Positions 35,407-48,490 of a stretch of DNA of 64,000 nt are shown here, in pieces. Under the pieces are notes generated by a model. The model saw nothing but the letters and a program-made list of their open reading frames with translations, had not been told where the DNA came from and ran no database searches. This DNA comes from Eulemur rufifrons. Lineage: Eukaryota; Chordata; Mammalia; Primates; Lemuridae. Numbering within the stretch: position 1 is the first letter of the stretch; each line of letters starts with the position of its first letter. The DNA is taken from positions 170,001 to 234,000 of the forward strand of contig NW_027182921.1 of NCBI RefSeq assembly GCF_041146395.1. The letters are read 5' to 3'. The translations under genes and the position numbers were made by a program.

Positions 35407-36235
35407 AAATGCCCCCTGTATTTCTGGAGACAAGATTTGATTTCAGAAGTCAAATAAGGCTTTGCCTTAAGGAAAAGATAAATGTGTTAGTTCAAAAGCT
35501 GCCTCGTCTCAGGAGGGCGTCTTGCTGGTCAGTAGAAGCTGCATCTCAAGGAGACAGCTGTAAACTGGGCCTTTGGTTCTCACCTGTTTTGAAAGACAAG
35601 GCAGGCCTCCCTTAGGACCAAAGGTTGCTGGTGCTGCTGACAGGTGGACCCCCGGAGATGAGAGCTAATCAGATAGATATGCTAATGCCCAAGCCGGGCC
35701 CAGATGGAACCATGCGGTTCAAGTAATTAACACAAAGCACAGCCCATGTTGACTTCTGGGATCATCTCTGTCTCCAAGAACACAATCACCAGAGCCAAGA
35801 TGTCTCTGTTTGTTGCTAAAGTAATAGCCTTATCATAAAACTTAGAAGTTTGCCCCAAGAAGATTTTATAACCCATTGTTCCCCTAGTTAGAGTTAGTTA
35901 AAGGATCTGTAGTAGACTTTTAGGAGACTTTGACCCTAAAGCAAACTGCCTGTTAGTATCAAAATCCCATTGCGCTTGGCAACCGGAGCCTGTATGTACC
36001 CTATATAATACCTGTGTGGAGTTTCAGTCGGGGAAATATTTGATGCGGGTAAAATATTTCCATCCGGATACCCTTCTTTATCTATTTTCATAAACTTTCA
36101 CTTTATAAACTATATCTTTGGCTCTGTGTATTATTATTGCCATTACTTTATATTTTTATTTCTGTTTCCTACTATATTTTTCATCCTTTGCGATGACCCC
36201 TGCCTGAGAGACCTGATCGGAACAAAAAACCTCTT

Positions 36236-36262
36236 TGCAGGGAGCGTAGCTAACTCCCTGCA
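36236..36262 (+). other. U5 hairpin, inner copy in the 3' LTR (covarying)
   Basis: TGCAGGGAG and CTCCCTGCA pair perfectly around CGTAGCTAA. Compared with the 5' LTR copy, one G became A in the left arm and its partner C became T in the right arm, so pairing is kept. It is followed by AAC and TGGCGTAGTC, the first ten bases of the primer-binding site. Confidence 0.85.
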
Positions 36263-36316
36263 AACTGGCGTAGTCAACTTAGAGATCTGATCAGAACAAA
36301 GAGAAAAGGACCACAT

Positions 36317-36343
36317 TGCGGGGAGCGTAGCTAACTCCCCGTA
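36317..36343 (+). other. U5 hairpin, terminal copy in the 3' LTR
   Basis: TGCGGGGAG and CTCCCCGTA around CGTAGCTAA. The arms match the 5' LTR copy except for one C-to-T change two bases from the LTR end, which leaves a G-U pair in RNA. Confidence 0.85.
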
Positions 36344-36349
36344 TTCAGG
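36344..36349 (+). repeat. Provirus target duplication, 3' copy (TTCAGG)
   Basis: Matches 30071-30076 exactly. The interrupted monomer then resumes with ACCTCTGTCAGATCGCTGG, one base different from intact relatives. Confidence 0.9.
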
Positions 36350-39300
36350 ACCTCTGTCAGATCGCTGGTTTGTTTTTATTATCCCCAGAGAAGAGTAGTG
36401 GGCATGTGTTTGGCAGGTGAAAAGTGCGGATTCTGTTTCAGAGAATTAAACAGGATCCGCATGGTCATCTCATTCCTTTAAGAATCCTTTGCTTCATCAG
36501 CTGGGATTCCACCATGTTTCTATATACTCCTCTAAGCGTGGGCACAGGTACCTGGCTTGTTCCAAGAAGTATGCTGGAGAGTTTTCAAATTAACCAGTAC
36601 GTTGAAAATTATTTGCAGGTTTTCAGCATTTTACCATAATTGTGATAACGTTTGTATGTGCCTCCTGAAAGCCAAGAAGGCTGCGACGGACATAACTATG
36701 CTGAGGAGTAGCTGACTTGGTGTTGCCTATTTTTGTTAGTAGAGACAGACAAGAAGCCATTCTTCTAAGTATCCTCCCACCACCATTTTTCCATTGTTTT
36801 AAAATGCAGGGAAATTTTGCAAGTTAGCATTATAATTAGTAGCTGGAGGGTACGGTTTTTTTTTTGTGTGGTCGATGTGGATGGGGGGGTCAGGCCCTCT
36901 GTCAGTTCGCTGGTTAGTTTTTATTATCCCCAGAGAGGAGAAGTGGGCATGTGTTTGGCAGGTGAAAAGGGCGGATTCTGTTTCAGAGAATTAACGATGA
37001 TCCCCATGGTCATCCCATTCCTTTAATAATCCTTTACTTCATCAGCTGGAAATCCACCATGGTTCTATATACTCCTCTTTGCGTGGGAACATGTAACTGG
37101 CTTGTTCCAAGATGTATGCCGCAGAGCTTTTCAATTAACCACTACGTTGAAAATTATTTGCAGGTGTTCAGCATTTCACCATAATTGTGATAAAGTTTGT
37201 ATGTGCCTCCTGAAACCCAAGAAGGCTGCGACGGACATAACTATGCTGAGGAGTAGCTGACTTGGTGTTGCCTATTTTTGTTAGTGGAGACTGACAAGAA
37301 GCCATTCTTCTAAGTATCATCCCACCACCATTTTTCCATTGTTTTAAAATGCAGGGAAATTTTGCAAGTTAGCATTATAATTAGTAGCTGGAGGGTACGG
37401 TTGTTTTTTGTGTGTGGTCGATGTGGATGTGTTGATCAGACCCTCTGTCAGTTCGCTGGTTAGTTTTTATTATCCCCAGAGAGGAGAAGTGGGCATGTGT
37501 TTGGCAGGTGAAAAGGGCGGATTCTGTTTCAGAGAATTAACGATGATCCCCATGGTCATCCCGTTCCTTTAATAATCCTTTACTTCATCAGCTGGAAATC
37601 CACCATGGTTCTATATACTCCTCTTTGCGTGGGAACAGGTAACTGGCTTGTTCCAAGAAGTATGCCGCAGAGCTTTTCAATTAACCACTACGTTGAAAAT
37701 TATTTGCAGGTTTTCAGCGTTTCACCATAATTGTGATAACTTAACGTTTGTTTGTGCATCCTGAAACCCAAGATGGCTGCCATGAACATAACAATGCTGA
37801 GGCGTAGCTGACTTGGTTTTGCCTATTTTTGTTAGTGGAGACTGACAAGAATCCATTCTTCTAAGTATCATCTCACCATAATTTTTCCATTGTTTAAAAA
37901 TGCAGGAAAATTTTGCAAGTTAGCATTATAATTAGTAGCTGGAGGCTACGGTGTTTTTTTTTTTTTTTTTCCTGTGGGGTCGGTGTGGATGTGTTGGTCG
38001 AGGCCCTCTGTCAGTTCGCTGGTTTGTTTTTATTATCTCCAGAGAGGAGAAGTGGGTATTAGTATGGCAGGTGAAAACTGCGGATCTGTTTCAGAGAATT
38101 AAACAGGATCCGCATGGTAATCCTGTTCCTTTAAGAATCCTTTGCTTCATGAGCTGGGAATCCACCATGGTTCTATATACTTCTCTATGCGTGGGCACAG
38201 GAAACTGGCTTGTTCCAAGAAGTATGCCTCAGAGCTTTTCAATTAACCAGTATGTTGAAAATCCTTTGCAGGTTTTCAGCGTTTCACCATAATTGTGATA
38301 ACGTGTGTATGTGCCTACTGAAACCAAATATGGCTGCTACGGACATAACTATGCTGAGGCGTAGCTGACTTGGTTTTGCCTATTTTTGTCAGTGGAGACT
38401 GACAAGAAGCCATTCTTCTAAGTATCATCCCACCATCATTTCTCCATTGTTTAAAAATGCAGGGAAATTTTGCAAGTTAGCATTATAATTACTAGCTGGA
38501 GGCTACGGTATTTTTATTTTTTTTTTCCTGTGGGGTCGGTGTGGATGTGTTGGTCAGGCCCTCTGTCAGTTCGCTGGTTTGTTTTTATTATCCCCAGAGA
38601 GGAGAAGTGGGTATTAGTATGGCAGGTGAAAACTGCGGATCTGTTTCAGAGAATTAAACAGGATCCGTATGGTAATCCTGTTCCTTTTAGAATCCTTTGC
38701 TTCATGAGCTGGGAATCCACCATGGCTCTATATACTTCTCTATGCGTGGGCACAGGAAACTGGCTTGTTCCAAGAAGTATGCCTCAGAGCTTTTCAATTA
38801 ACCATTATGTTGAAAATCCTTTGCAGGTTTTCAGCGTTTCACCATAATTGTGATAACGTGTATATGTGCCTACTGAAACCAAATATGGCTGCTACGGACA
38901 TAACTATGCCGAGGCGTAGCTGATTTGGTGTTGCCTACTTTTGTCAGTGGAGACTGACAAGAAGCCATTCTTCTAAGTATCATCCCACCATCATTTCTCC
39001 ATTGTTTAAAAATGCAGGGAAATTTTGCAAATTGGCATTATAATTAGTAGCTGGAGGGTACTTTTTTTTTTTGTGGGGTCGGTCAGGATGGGTGTTCAGG
39101 CCCTCTGTCAGATCGCTGGTTTCTTTTTATTATCCCCAGAGAAGAGTAGTGGGCATGTGTTTGGCAGGTGAAAAGTGCGGATTCTGTTTCAGAGAATTAA
39201 ACAGGATCCGCATGGTCATCTCATTCCTTTAAGAATCCTTTGCTTCATCAGCTGGGATTCCACCATGTTTCTATATACTCCTATATGCGTGGGCACAGGT

Positions 39301-42300
39301 ACCTGGCTTGTTCCAAGAAGTATGCTGGAGAGTTTTCAAATTAACCAGTACGTTGAAAATTATTTGCAGGTTTTCAGCGTTTGACCATAATTTTGATAAC
39401 GTTTGTATGTGCCTCCTGAAACCCAAGAAGCCTGCGACAGACATAACTGTGCTGAGGAGTAGCTGACTTGCTGTTGCCTATTTTTGTTAGTGGAGACAGA
39501 CAAGAAGCCATTCTTCTAAGAATCATCCCACCACCATTCTTCCATTGTTTTAAAAAGCAGAGAAATTTTGCAAGTTAGCATTATAATTAGTAGCTGGATG
39601 GTACGGTTTTTCTTTTTGTGTGGTAGATGTGGATGGGTGGGTCAGGCCCTCTGTCAGTTCACTGGTTAGTTTTTATTATCCCCAGAGAGGAGAAGTGGGC
39701 ATGTGTTTGGCAGGTGAAAAGGGCGGATTCTGTTTCAGAGAATTAACGATGATCCCCATGGTCATCCCGTTCCTTTAATAATCCTTTACTTCAACAGCTG
39801 GAAATCCACCATGGTTCTATATACTCCTCTTTGCGTGGGAACAGGTAACTGGCTTGTTCCAAGAAGTATGCCGCACAGCTTTTCAATTAACCACTACGTT
39901 GAAAATTATTTGCAGGTGTTCAGCGTTTCACCATAATTGTAATAACGTTTGTTTGTGCCTCCTGAAACCAAAGAAGGCTGCGACGGACATAACTATGCTG
40001 AGGAGTAGCTGACTTGGTGTTGCCTATTTTTGTTAGAGGAGACTGACAAGAAGCCATTCTTCTAAGTATCATCCCACCACCATTTTTCCATTGTTTTAAA
40101 ATGCAGGGAAATTTTGCAAGTTAGCATTATAATTAGTAGCTGGATGGTACGGTTTTTTTTTTGTGTGTGGTCGATGTGGATGGGGGGGTCAGGCCCTCTG
40201 TCAGTTCGCTGGTTAGTTTTTATTATCCCCAGAGAGGAGAAGTGGGCATGTGTTTGGCAGGTCAAAAGGGCGGATACTGTCTCAGAGAATTAACGATGAT
40301 CTCCATGGTCATCCCGTTCCTTTAATAATCCTTTACTTCATCAGCTGGAAATCCACCATGGTTGTTTATACTCCTCTTTGCGTGGGAACAGGTAACTGGC
40401 TTGTTCCAAGAAGTATGCCGCACAGCTTTTCAATTAACCAGTACGTTGAAAATTATTTGCAGGTGTTCAGCATTTCACCATAATTGTGATAACATTTGTT
40501 TGTGCCTCCTGAAAACCAAGATGGCTGCCACGAACATAACGATGCTGAGGCGTAGCTGATTTGGTTTTGCCTATTTTTGTTAGTGGAGACTGACAAGAAT
40601 CCATTCTTCCGAGTATCATCTCAACATCATTTTTCCATTGTTTAAAAATGCAGGAAAATTTTGCAAGTTAGCATTATAATTAGTAGCTGGAGGCTACGGT
40701 GTTTTTTTTTTTTTTCCGGTGGGGTCTTTGTGGATGTGTTGGTCAGCCCTCTGTCACTTCGCTGGTTTGTTTTTATTATCCCCAGAGAGGAGAAGTGGGT
40801 ATTAGTATGGCAGGTGAAAACTGCGGATCTGTTTCAGAGAATTAAACAGGATCCGCATGGTAATCCCGTTACTTTAAGAATCCTTTGCTTCATGAGCTGG
40901 GAATCCACCATGGTTCTATATACTTCTCTATACGTGGGCACAGGAAACTGGCTTGTTCCAAGAAGTATGCCTCAGAGCTTTTCAATTAACCAGTATGTTG
41001 AAAATCCTTTGCAGGTTTTCAGCGTTTCACCATAATTGTGATAACGTGTGTATGTGCCTACTGAAACCAAATATGGCTGCTACGGACATAACTATGCTTA
41101 GGCGTAGCTGACTTGGTGTTGCCTATTTTTGTCAGTGGAGACTGACAAGAAGCCATTCTTCTAAGTATCATCCCACCATCATTTCTCCATTGTTTAAAAA
41201 TGCAGGGAAATTTTTCAAATTGGCATTATAATTAGTAGCTGGACGGTACTTTTTTGTTTTGTGGGGTCGGTCAGGATGGGTGTTCAGGCCCTCTGTCAGA
41301 TCGCTGGTTTGTTTTTATTATCCCCAGAGAAGAATAATGGGCATGTGTTTGGCAGGTGAAAAGTGCGGATTCTGTTTCAGAGAATTAAACAGGATCTGCA
41401 TGGTCATCTCATTCCTTTAAGAATCCTTTGTTTCATCAGCTGGGATTCCACCATGTTTCTATATACTCCTCTATGCGTGGGCACAGGTACCTGGCTTGTT
41501 CCAAGAAGTATGCTGGAGAGTTTTCAAATTAACCAGTGCGTTGAAAATTATTTGCAGGTTTTCAGCGTTTCACCATAATTTTGATAACGTTTGTATGTGC
41601 CTCCTGAAACCCAAGAAGGCTGCGACGGACATAACTATGCTGAGGAGTAGTTGACTTGGTGTTGCCTATTTTTGTTAGTGGAGACTGACAAGAAGCCATT
41701 CTTCTAAGTATCATCCCACCACCATTTTTCCATTGTTTTAAAATGCAGGGAAATTTTGCAAGTTAGCATTATAATTAGTAGCTGGAGGGTACGGTTTTTT
41801 TTTTTTGTGTGTGTGTGGTCGATGTGGATGGGGGGGTCAGGCCCTCTGTCAGTTCGCTGGTTAGTTTTGATTATCCCCAGAGAGGAGAAGTGGGCATGTG
41901 TTTGGCAGGTGAAAAGGGCGGATTCTGTTTCAGAGAATTAACGATGATCCCCATGGTCATCCCGTTCCTTTAATAATCCTTTACTTCATCAGCTGGAAAT
42001 CCACCATGGTTCTATATACTCCTCTTTGCGTGGGAAGAGGTAACTGGCTTGTTCCAAGAAGTATGCCGCAGAGCTTTTCAATTAACCACTACGTTGAAAA
42101 TTATTTGCAGGTGTTCAGCGTTTCACCATAATTGTGATAACGTTTGTTTGTGCCTCCTGAAACCCAAGAAGGCTGCGACGGACATAACTATGCTGAGGAG
42201 TAGCTGACTTGGTGATGCCTATTTTTGTTAGTGGAGACTGACAAGAAGCCATTCTTCTAAGTATCATCCCACCACCATTTTTCCATTGTTTTAAAATGCA

Positions 42301-45199
42301 GGGAAATTTTGCAAGTTAGCATTATAATTAGTAGCTGGAGGGTACGGTTATTTTTTTTGTGTGTGTGTGGTCGATGTGGATGGGGGCGTCAGGCCCTCTG
42401 TCAGTTCGCTGGTTAGTTTTTATTATCCCCAGAGAGGAGAAGTGGGCATGTGTTTGGCAGGTGAAAAGGGGGGATTCTGTTTCAGAGAATTAACGATGAT
42501 CCCCATGGTCATCCCGTTCCTTTAATAATCCTTTACTTCATCAGCTGGAAATCCACCATGGTTCTATATACACCTCTTTGCGTGGGAACAGGTAAGTGGC
42601 TTGTTCCAAGAAGTATGCCACAGAGCTTTTCAATTAACCAGTACGTTGAAAATTATTTGCAGGTGTTCAGCGTTTCACCATAATTGTGATAACGTTTGTT
42701 TGTGCCTCCTGAAACCCAAGATGGCTGCCACGAAAATAACGATGCTGAGGCGTAGCTGATTTGGTTTTGCCTATTTTTGTTAGTGGAGACTGACAAGAAT
42801 CCATTCTTCTAAGTATCATCTCACCATCATTTTTCCATTGTTTAAAAATGCAGGGAAATTTTGCAAGTTAGCATTATAATTAGTAGCTGGAGGCTACGGT
42901 GTTTTTTTTTTGTTTTTCCTGTGGGGTCGGTGTGGATGTGTTGGTCAGGCCCTCTGTCATTTCGCTGGTTTGTTTTTATTATCCCCAGAGAGGAGAAGTG
43001 GGTATTAGTACGGCAGGTGAAAACTGCGGATCTGTTTCAGAGAATTAAACAGGATCCGCATGGTAATCCCGTTCCCTTAGGAATCCTTTGCTTCATGAGC
43101 TGGGATTCCACCATGGTTCTATATACTTCTCTATGCGTGGGCACAGGAAACTGGCATGTTCCAAGAAGTATGCCTCAGAGCTTTTCAATTAACCAGTATG
43201 TTGAAAATCCTTTGCAGGTTTTCAGCGTTTCACCATAATTGTGATAAGTGTGTATGTGTCTCCTGAAACCCAATATGGCTGCCAAGGACATAAGTATGCT
43301 GAGGCGTAGCTAACTTCGTGTTGCCTATTTTTGTTAGTGGAGACTGATAAGAAGCCATTCTTCTAAGTATCATCCCACCACCATTTTTCCATTGTTTAAA
43401 AATGCAGGGAAATTTTGCAAGTTAGCATTATAATTAGTAGCTGGAGGGTACTTTTTATTTTTTGTGGGGTCAGTGTGGATGGGTTGGTCAGGCCATCTGT
43501 CAATTCACTGGTTTGTTTTTATTATCCCCAGAGAGGAGAAGTGGGCATGTGTTTGGCAGGTGAAAAGGGCGGATTCTGTTCCAGAGAATTAACGATGATC
43601 CCCATGGTCATCCCGTTCCTTTAATAATCCTTTACTTCATCAGCTGGAAATCCACCATGGTTCTATATACTCCTCTTTGCGTGGGAACAGGTAACTGGCT
43701 TGTTCCAAGAAGTATGCCGCAGAGCTTTTCAATTAACCACTACGTTGAAAATTATTTGCAGGTGTTCAGCGTTTCACCATAATTGTGATAACGTTTGTTA
43801 GTGCCTCCTGAAACCCAAGAAGGCTGCGACGGACATAACTATGCTGAGGAGTAGCTGACTTGGTGTTGCCTATTTTTGTTAGTGGAGACAGACAAGAAGC
43901 CATTCTTCTAAGTATCATCCCACCACCATTTTTCCATTGTTTTAAAAGGCAGGGAAATTTTGCAAGTTACCATTATAATTAGTAGCTGGAGGGTACGGTT
44001 TTTTTTTTTGTGTGTGTGTGGTCGATGTGAATGGGGGGGTCAGGCCCTCTGTCAGTTCGCTGGTTAGTTTTTATTATCCCCAGAGAGGAGAAGTGGGCAT
44101 GTGTTTGGCAGGTGAAAAGGGCGGATTCTGTTCCAGAGAATTAACGATGATCCCCATGGTCATCCCGTTCCTTTAATAATCCTTTACTTCATCAGCTGGA
44201 AATCCACCATGGTTCTATATACTCCTCTTTGCGTGGGAACAGGTAACTGGCTTGTTCCAAGAAGTATGCCGCAGAGCTTTTCAATTAACCACTACGTTGA
44301 AAATTATTTGCAGGTGTTGAGCGTTTCACCATAATTGTGATGACGTTTGTTTGTGCCTCCTGAAACACAAGAAGGCTGCGACGGACATAACTATGCTGAG
44401 GCGTAGCTGACTTGGTGTTGCCTATTTTTGTTAGTGGAGACTGACAAGAAGCCATTCTTCTACGTATCATCCCACCACCATTTTTCCATTGTTTTAAAAT
44501 GCAGGGAAATTTTGCAAGTTAGCATTATAATTAGTAGCTTGAGGGTACGGTTTTTTTTTGTGTGTTTTTGGTCGATGTGGATGGCGGGGTCAGGCCCTCT
44601 GTCAGTTCGCTGGTTAGTTTTTATTATCCCCAGAGAGGAGAAGTGGGCATGTGTTTGGCAGGTGAAAAGGGCGGATTCTGTTTCAGAGAATTAACGATGA
44701 TCCCCATGGTCATCCCGTTCCTTTAAAAATCCTTTACTTCATCAGCTGGAAATCCACCATGGTTCTATATACTCCTCTTTGCGTGGGAACAGGTAAGTGG
44801 CTTGTCCATGATGTATGCCGCAGAGCTTTTCAATTAACCACTACGTTGAAAATTATTTGCAGGTGTTCAGCATTTCACCATAATTGTCATAACGTTTGTT
44901 TGTGCCTCCTGAAACCCAAGAAGGCTGCGACGGACATAACTATGCTGAGGAGTAGCTGACTTGGTGTTGCCTATTTTTGTTAGTGGAGACTGACAAGAAG
45001 CCATTCTTGTAAGTATCATCCCACCACCATTTTTCCATTGTTTTAAAATTCAGGGAAATTTTGCAAGTTAGCATTGTAATTAGTAGCTGGAAGGTACGGT
45101 TTTTTTGTTTGTGTGTGGTCGATTTGGATGGGGGGTTCAGGCCCTCTATCAGTTCGCTGGTTAGTTTTTATTATCCCCAGAGAGGAGAAGTGGGCATGT

Positions 45200-48100
45200 G
45201 TTTGGCAGGTGAAAAGTGCGGATTCTGTTTCAGAGAATTAAACAGGATCCACATGGTCATCTCATTCCTTTAAGAATACTTTGCTTCATCAGCTGGGATT
45301 CCACCATGTTTCTATATACTCCTCTATGCGTGGGCACAGGTACCTCGCTTGTTCCAAGAAGTATGCTGGAGAGTTTTCAAATTAACCAGTACGTTGAAAA
45401 TTATTTGCTGGTTTTCAGCGTTTCACCATAATTTTTATAACGTTTGTATGTGCCTCCTGAAACCCAAGAAGGCTGCGACGGACATAACTATGCTGAGGAG
45501 TAGCTGACTTGGTGTTGCCTATTTTTGTTAGTGGAGACAGACAAGAAGCCATTCTTCTAAGTATCATCCCACCACCATTTTTCCATTTTTTAAAATGCAG
45601 GGAAATTTTGCAAGTTAGCATTATAATTAGTAGCTGGAGGGTACGGTTTTTCTTTGTGTGTGTGGTCGATGTGGATGGGGGGGTCAGGTCCTCTGTCAGT
45701 TCGCCGGTTAGTTTTTATAATCCCCAGAGAGGGGAAGGGGGCATGAGTTTGGCAGGTGAAAAGGGCGGATTCTGTTTCAGAGAATTTACGATGATCCCCA
45801 TGGTCATCCCTTTCCTTTAATAATCCTTTACTTCATCAGCTGGAAATCCACCATGGTTCTATATACTCCTCTTTGCGTGGGAACAGGTAACTGGCTTGTT
45901 CCAAGTAGTATGCCGCAGAGCTTTTCAATTAACCACTACGTTGAAAATTATTTGCAGGTGTTCAGCGTTTCACCATAATTGTGATAACGTTTGTTAGTGC
46001 CTCCTGAAACCCAAGAAGGCTGCGACGGACATAACTATGCTGAGGAGTAGCTGACTTGGTGTTGCCTATTTTTGTTAGTGGAGACTGACAAGAAGCCATT
46101 CTTGTAAGTATCATCCCACCACCATTTTTCCACTGTTTTAAACTGCAGGGAAATTTTGCAAGTTAGCATTATAATTAGTAGCTGGAGGGTACGGTTTTTT
46201 TTTTGTGTGTGGCCGATGTGGATGGGGGCGTCAGGCCCTCTGTCAGTTCGCTGGTTAGTTTTGATTATCCCCAGAGAGGAGAAGTGGGCATGTGTTTGGC
46301 AGGTGACAAGGGCGGATTCTGTTTCAGAGAATTAACGATGATCCCCATGGTCATCCCGTTCCTTTAATAATCCTTTACTTCATCAGCTGGGAATCGACCA
46401 TGGTTCTATATACTATTCTTTGCGTGGGAACAGGTAACTAGCTTGTTCCAAGAAGTATGCCGCAGAGCTTTTCAATTAACCACTACGTTGAAAATTATTT
46501 GCAGGTGTTGAGCGTTTCACCATAATTGTGATAACGTTTGTTTGTGCCTCCTGAAACCCAAGAAGGCTGCGACGGACATAACTATGCTGAGGAGTAGCTG
46601 ACTTGGTGTTGCCTATTTTTGTTAGTGGAGACTGACAAGAATCCATTCTTCTAAGAATCATTCCACCACCATTTTTCCATTGTTTTAAAATGCAGGGAAA
46701 TTTTGCAAGTTAGCATTATAATTAGTAGCTGGAGGGTACAGTTTTTTTTTGTGTGTGTGTGGTCGATGTGGATGGGGGGGTCAGGCCCTCTCTCAGTTTG
46801 CTGGTTAGTTTTTATTATCCCCAGAGAGGAGAAGTGGGCATGTGTTTGGCAGGTGAAAAGGGCGGATTCTGTTCCAGAGAATTAACGACGATCCCCATGG
46901 TCATCCCGTTCCTTTAATAATCCTTTACTTCATCAGCTGGAAATCCACCATGGTTCTATATACTCCTCTTTGCGTGGGAACACGTAACTGGCTTCTTCCA
47001 AGAAGTATGCCGCAGAGCTTTTCAATTAACCACTACGTTGAAAATTATTTGCAGGTGTTCAGCGTTTCACCATAATTGTGATGACGTTTGTTTGTGCCTC
47101 CTGAAACACAAGAAGGCTGCGATGGGCATAACTATGCTGAGGCGTAGCTGACTTGGTGTTGCCTATTTTTGTTAGTGGAGACTGACAAGAAGCCATTCTT
47201 CTACGTATCATCCCGCCACCATTTTTCCATTGTTTTAAAATGCAGGGAAATTTTGCAAGTTAGCATTATAATTAGTAGCTTGAGGGTACGGTTTTTTTGT
47301 GTGTGTGTTTGGTCGATGTGGATGGGGGGGTCAGGCCCTCTGTCAGTTCGCTGGTTAGTTTTTATTATCCCCAGAGAGGAGAAGTGGGCATGTGTTTGGC
47401 AGGTGAAAAGGGCGGATTCTGTTTCAGAGAATTAACGATGATCCCCATGGTCATCCCGTTCCTTTAATAATCCTTTACTTCATCAGCTGGAAATCCACCA
47501 TGGTTCTATATACTCCTCTTTGCGTGGGAATAGGTAACTGGCTTGTTCCAAGAAGTATGCCGCAGAGCTTTTCAATTAACCACTACGTTGAAAATTATTT
47601 GCAGGTGTTCAGCGTTTCACCATAATTGTGATAACGTTTGTTTGTGCCTCCTGAAACCCAAGAAGGCTGCGACGGACATAACTATGCTGAGGAGTAGCTG
47701 ACTTGGTGTTGCCTATTTTTGTTAGTGGAGACTGACAAGAAGCCATTCTTGTAAGTATCATCCCACCACCATTTTTCCATTGTTTTAAAATGCAGGGAAA
47801 TTTTGCAAGTTAGCATTGTAATTAGTAGCTGGAAGGTACGGTTTTTTTTTGTGTGTGTGGTCGATTTGGATGGGGGGTTCAGGCCCTCTGTCAATTCGCT
47901 GGTTAGTTTTTATTATCTCCAGAGAGGAGAAGTGGGCATGTGTTTGGCAGGTGAAAAGGGCGGATTCTGTTTCAGAGAATTAACGATGATCCCCATGCTC
48001 ATCCCGTTCCTTTAATAATCCTTTACTTCATCAGCTGGAAATCCACCATGGTTCTATATACTCCTCTATGTGTGGGCACATGTACCTGGCTTGTTCCAAG

Positions 48101-48490
48101 AAGTATGGCGGGGGGTTTTCAAATTAACCAGTACGTTGAAAATTATTTCCAGGTTTTCAGCATTTCACCATAATTGTGATAACGTTTGTATGTGCCTCCT
48201 GAAACCCAAGAAGGCTGCGACGGACATAACTATGCTGAGGAGTAGCTGACTTGGTGTTGCCTATTTTTGTTAGTGGAGACAGACAAGAAGCCATTCTTCT
48301 AAGTATCATCCCACCACCATTTTTCCATTGTTTTAAAATGCAGGCAAATTTTGCAAGTTATCATTATAATTCGTAGCTGGAGGGTACTTTTTTTTTTTGT
48401 GTGTGGTCAGTGTGGATGGGTTGGTCAGGCCATCTGTCAATTCACTGGTTCGTTTTTATTATCCCCAGAGAGGAGAAGTGGGCATGTGTT
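45200..48490 (+). repeat. Higher-order repeat, copy 1 (6 monomers, ~3,288 bp)
   Basis: Starts around the C-type monomer with TTTGCTGGTTTTCAGCG and TTTTTATAACG. Rare shared variants recur exactly 3,288 bp later: GGGGAAGGGGGCATGAG at 45731 and 49019, and the frames at 46703 and 49991, and 47169 and 50457. Edges are approximate. Confidence 0.85.

Larger units (their letters stand above)
30077..36343 (+). mobile_element. Class II (betaretrovirus-like) endogenous retrovirus, defective
   Basis: A 6.27-kb provirus: 5' LTR (783 bp), primer-binding site, broken gag, dUTPase-protease, deleted pol, env remnant, polypurine tract, 3' LTR (965 bp), with a TTCAGG duplication. The class II assignment rests on a dUTPase fused ahead of the protease, the protease itself, the reverse-transcriptase N-terminus, and an Env transmembrane subunit with a CX7C rather than a CX6CC motif. 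It interrupts a satellite monomer of the GGTCAGGATGGGTG type. It cannot replicate: gag has many stops, most of reverse transcriptase and RNase H is missing, integrase has stops and surface Env is shortened and frameshifted. Confidence 0.95.
35379..36343 (+). repeat. 3' LTR with duplicated U5 end
   Basis: Begins TGTTGAGCC and ends CTCCCCGTA, followed by the TTCAGG duplication. TATATAAT is at 36002-36009. Near its end a ~75-bp segment is present twice. The first copy ends CTCCCTGCA-AAC-TGGCGTAGTC (36254-36275). The second runs from GATCTGATCAGAAC to the LTR end. It is ~180 bp longer than the 5' LTR. Confidence 0.92.
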
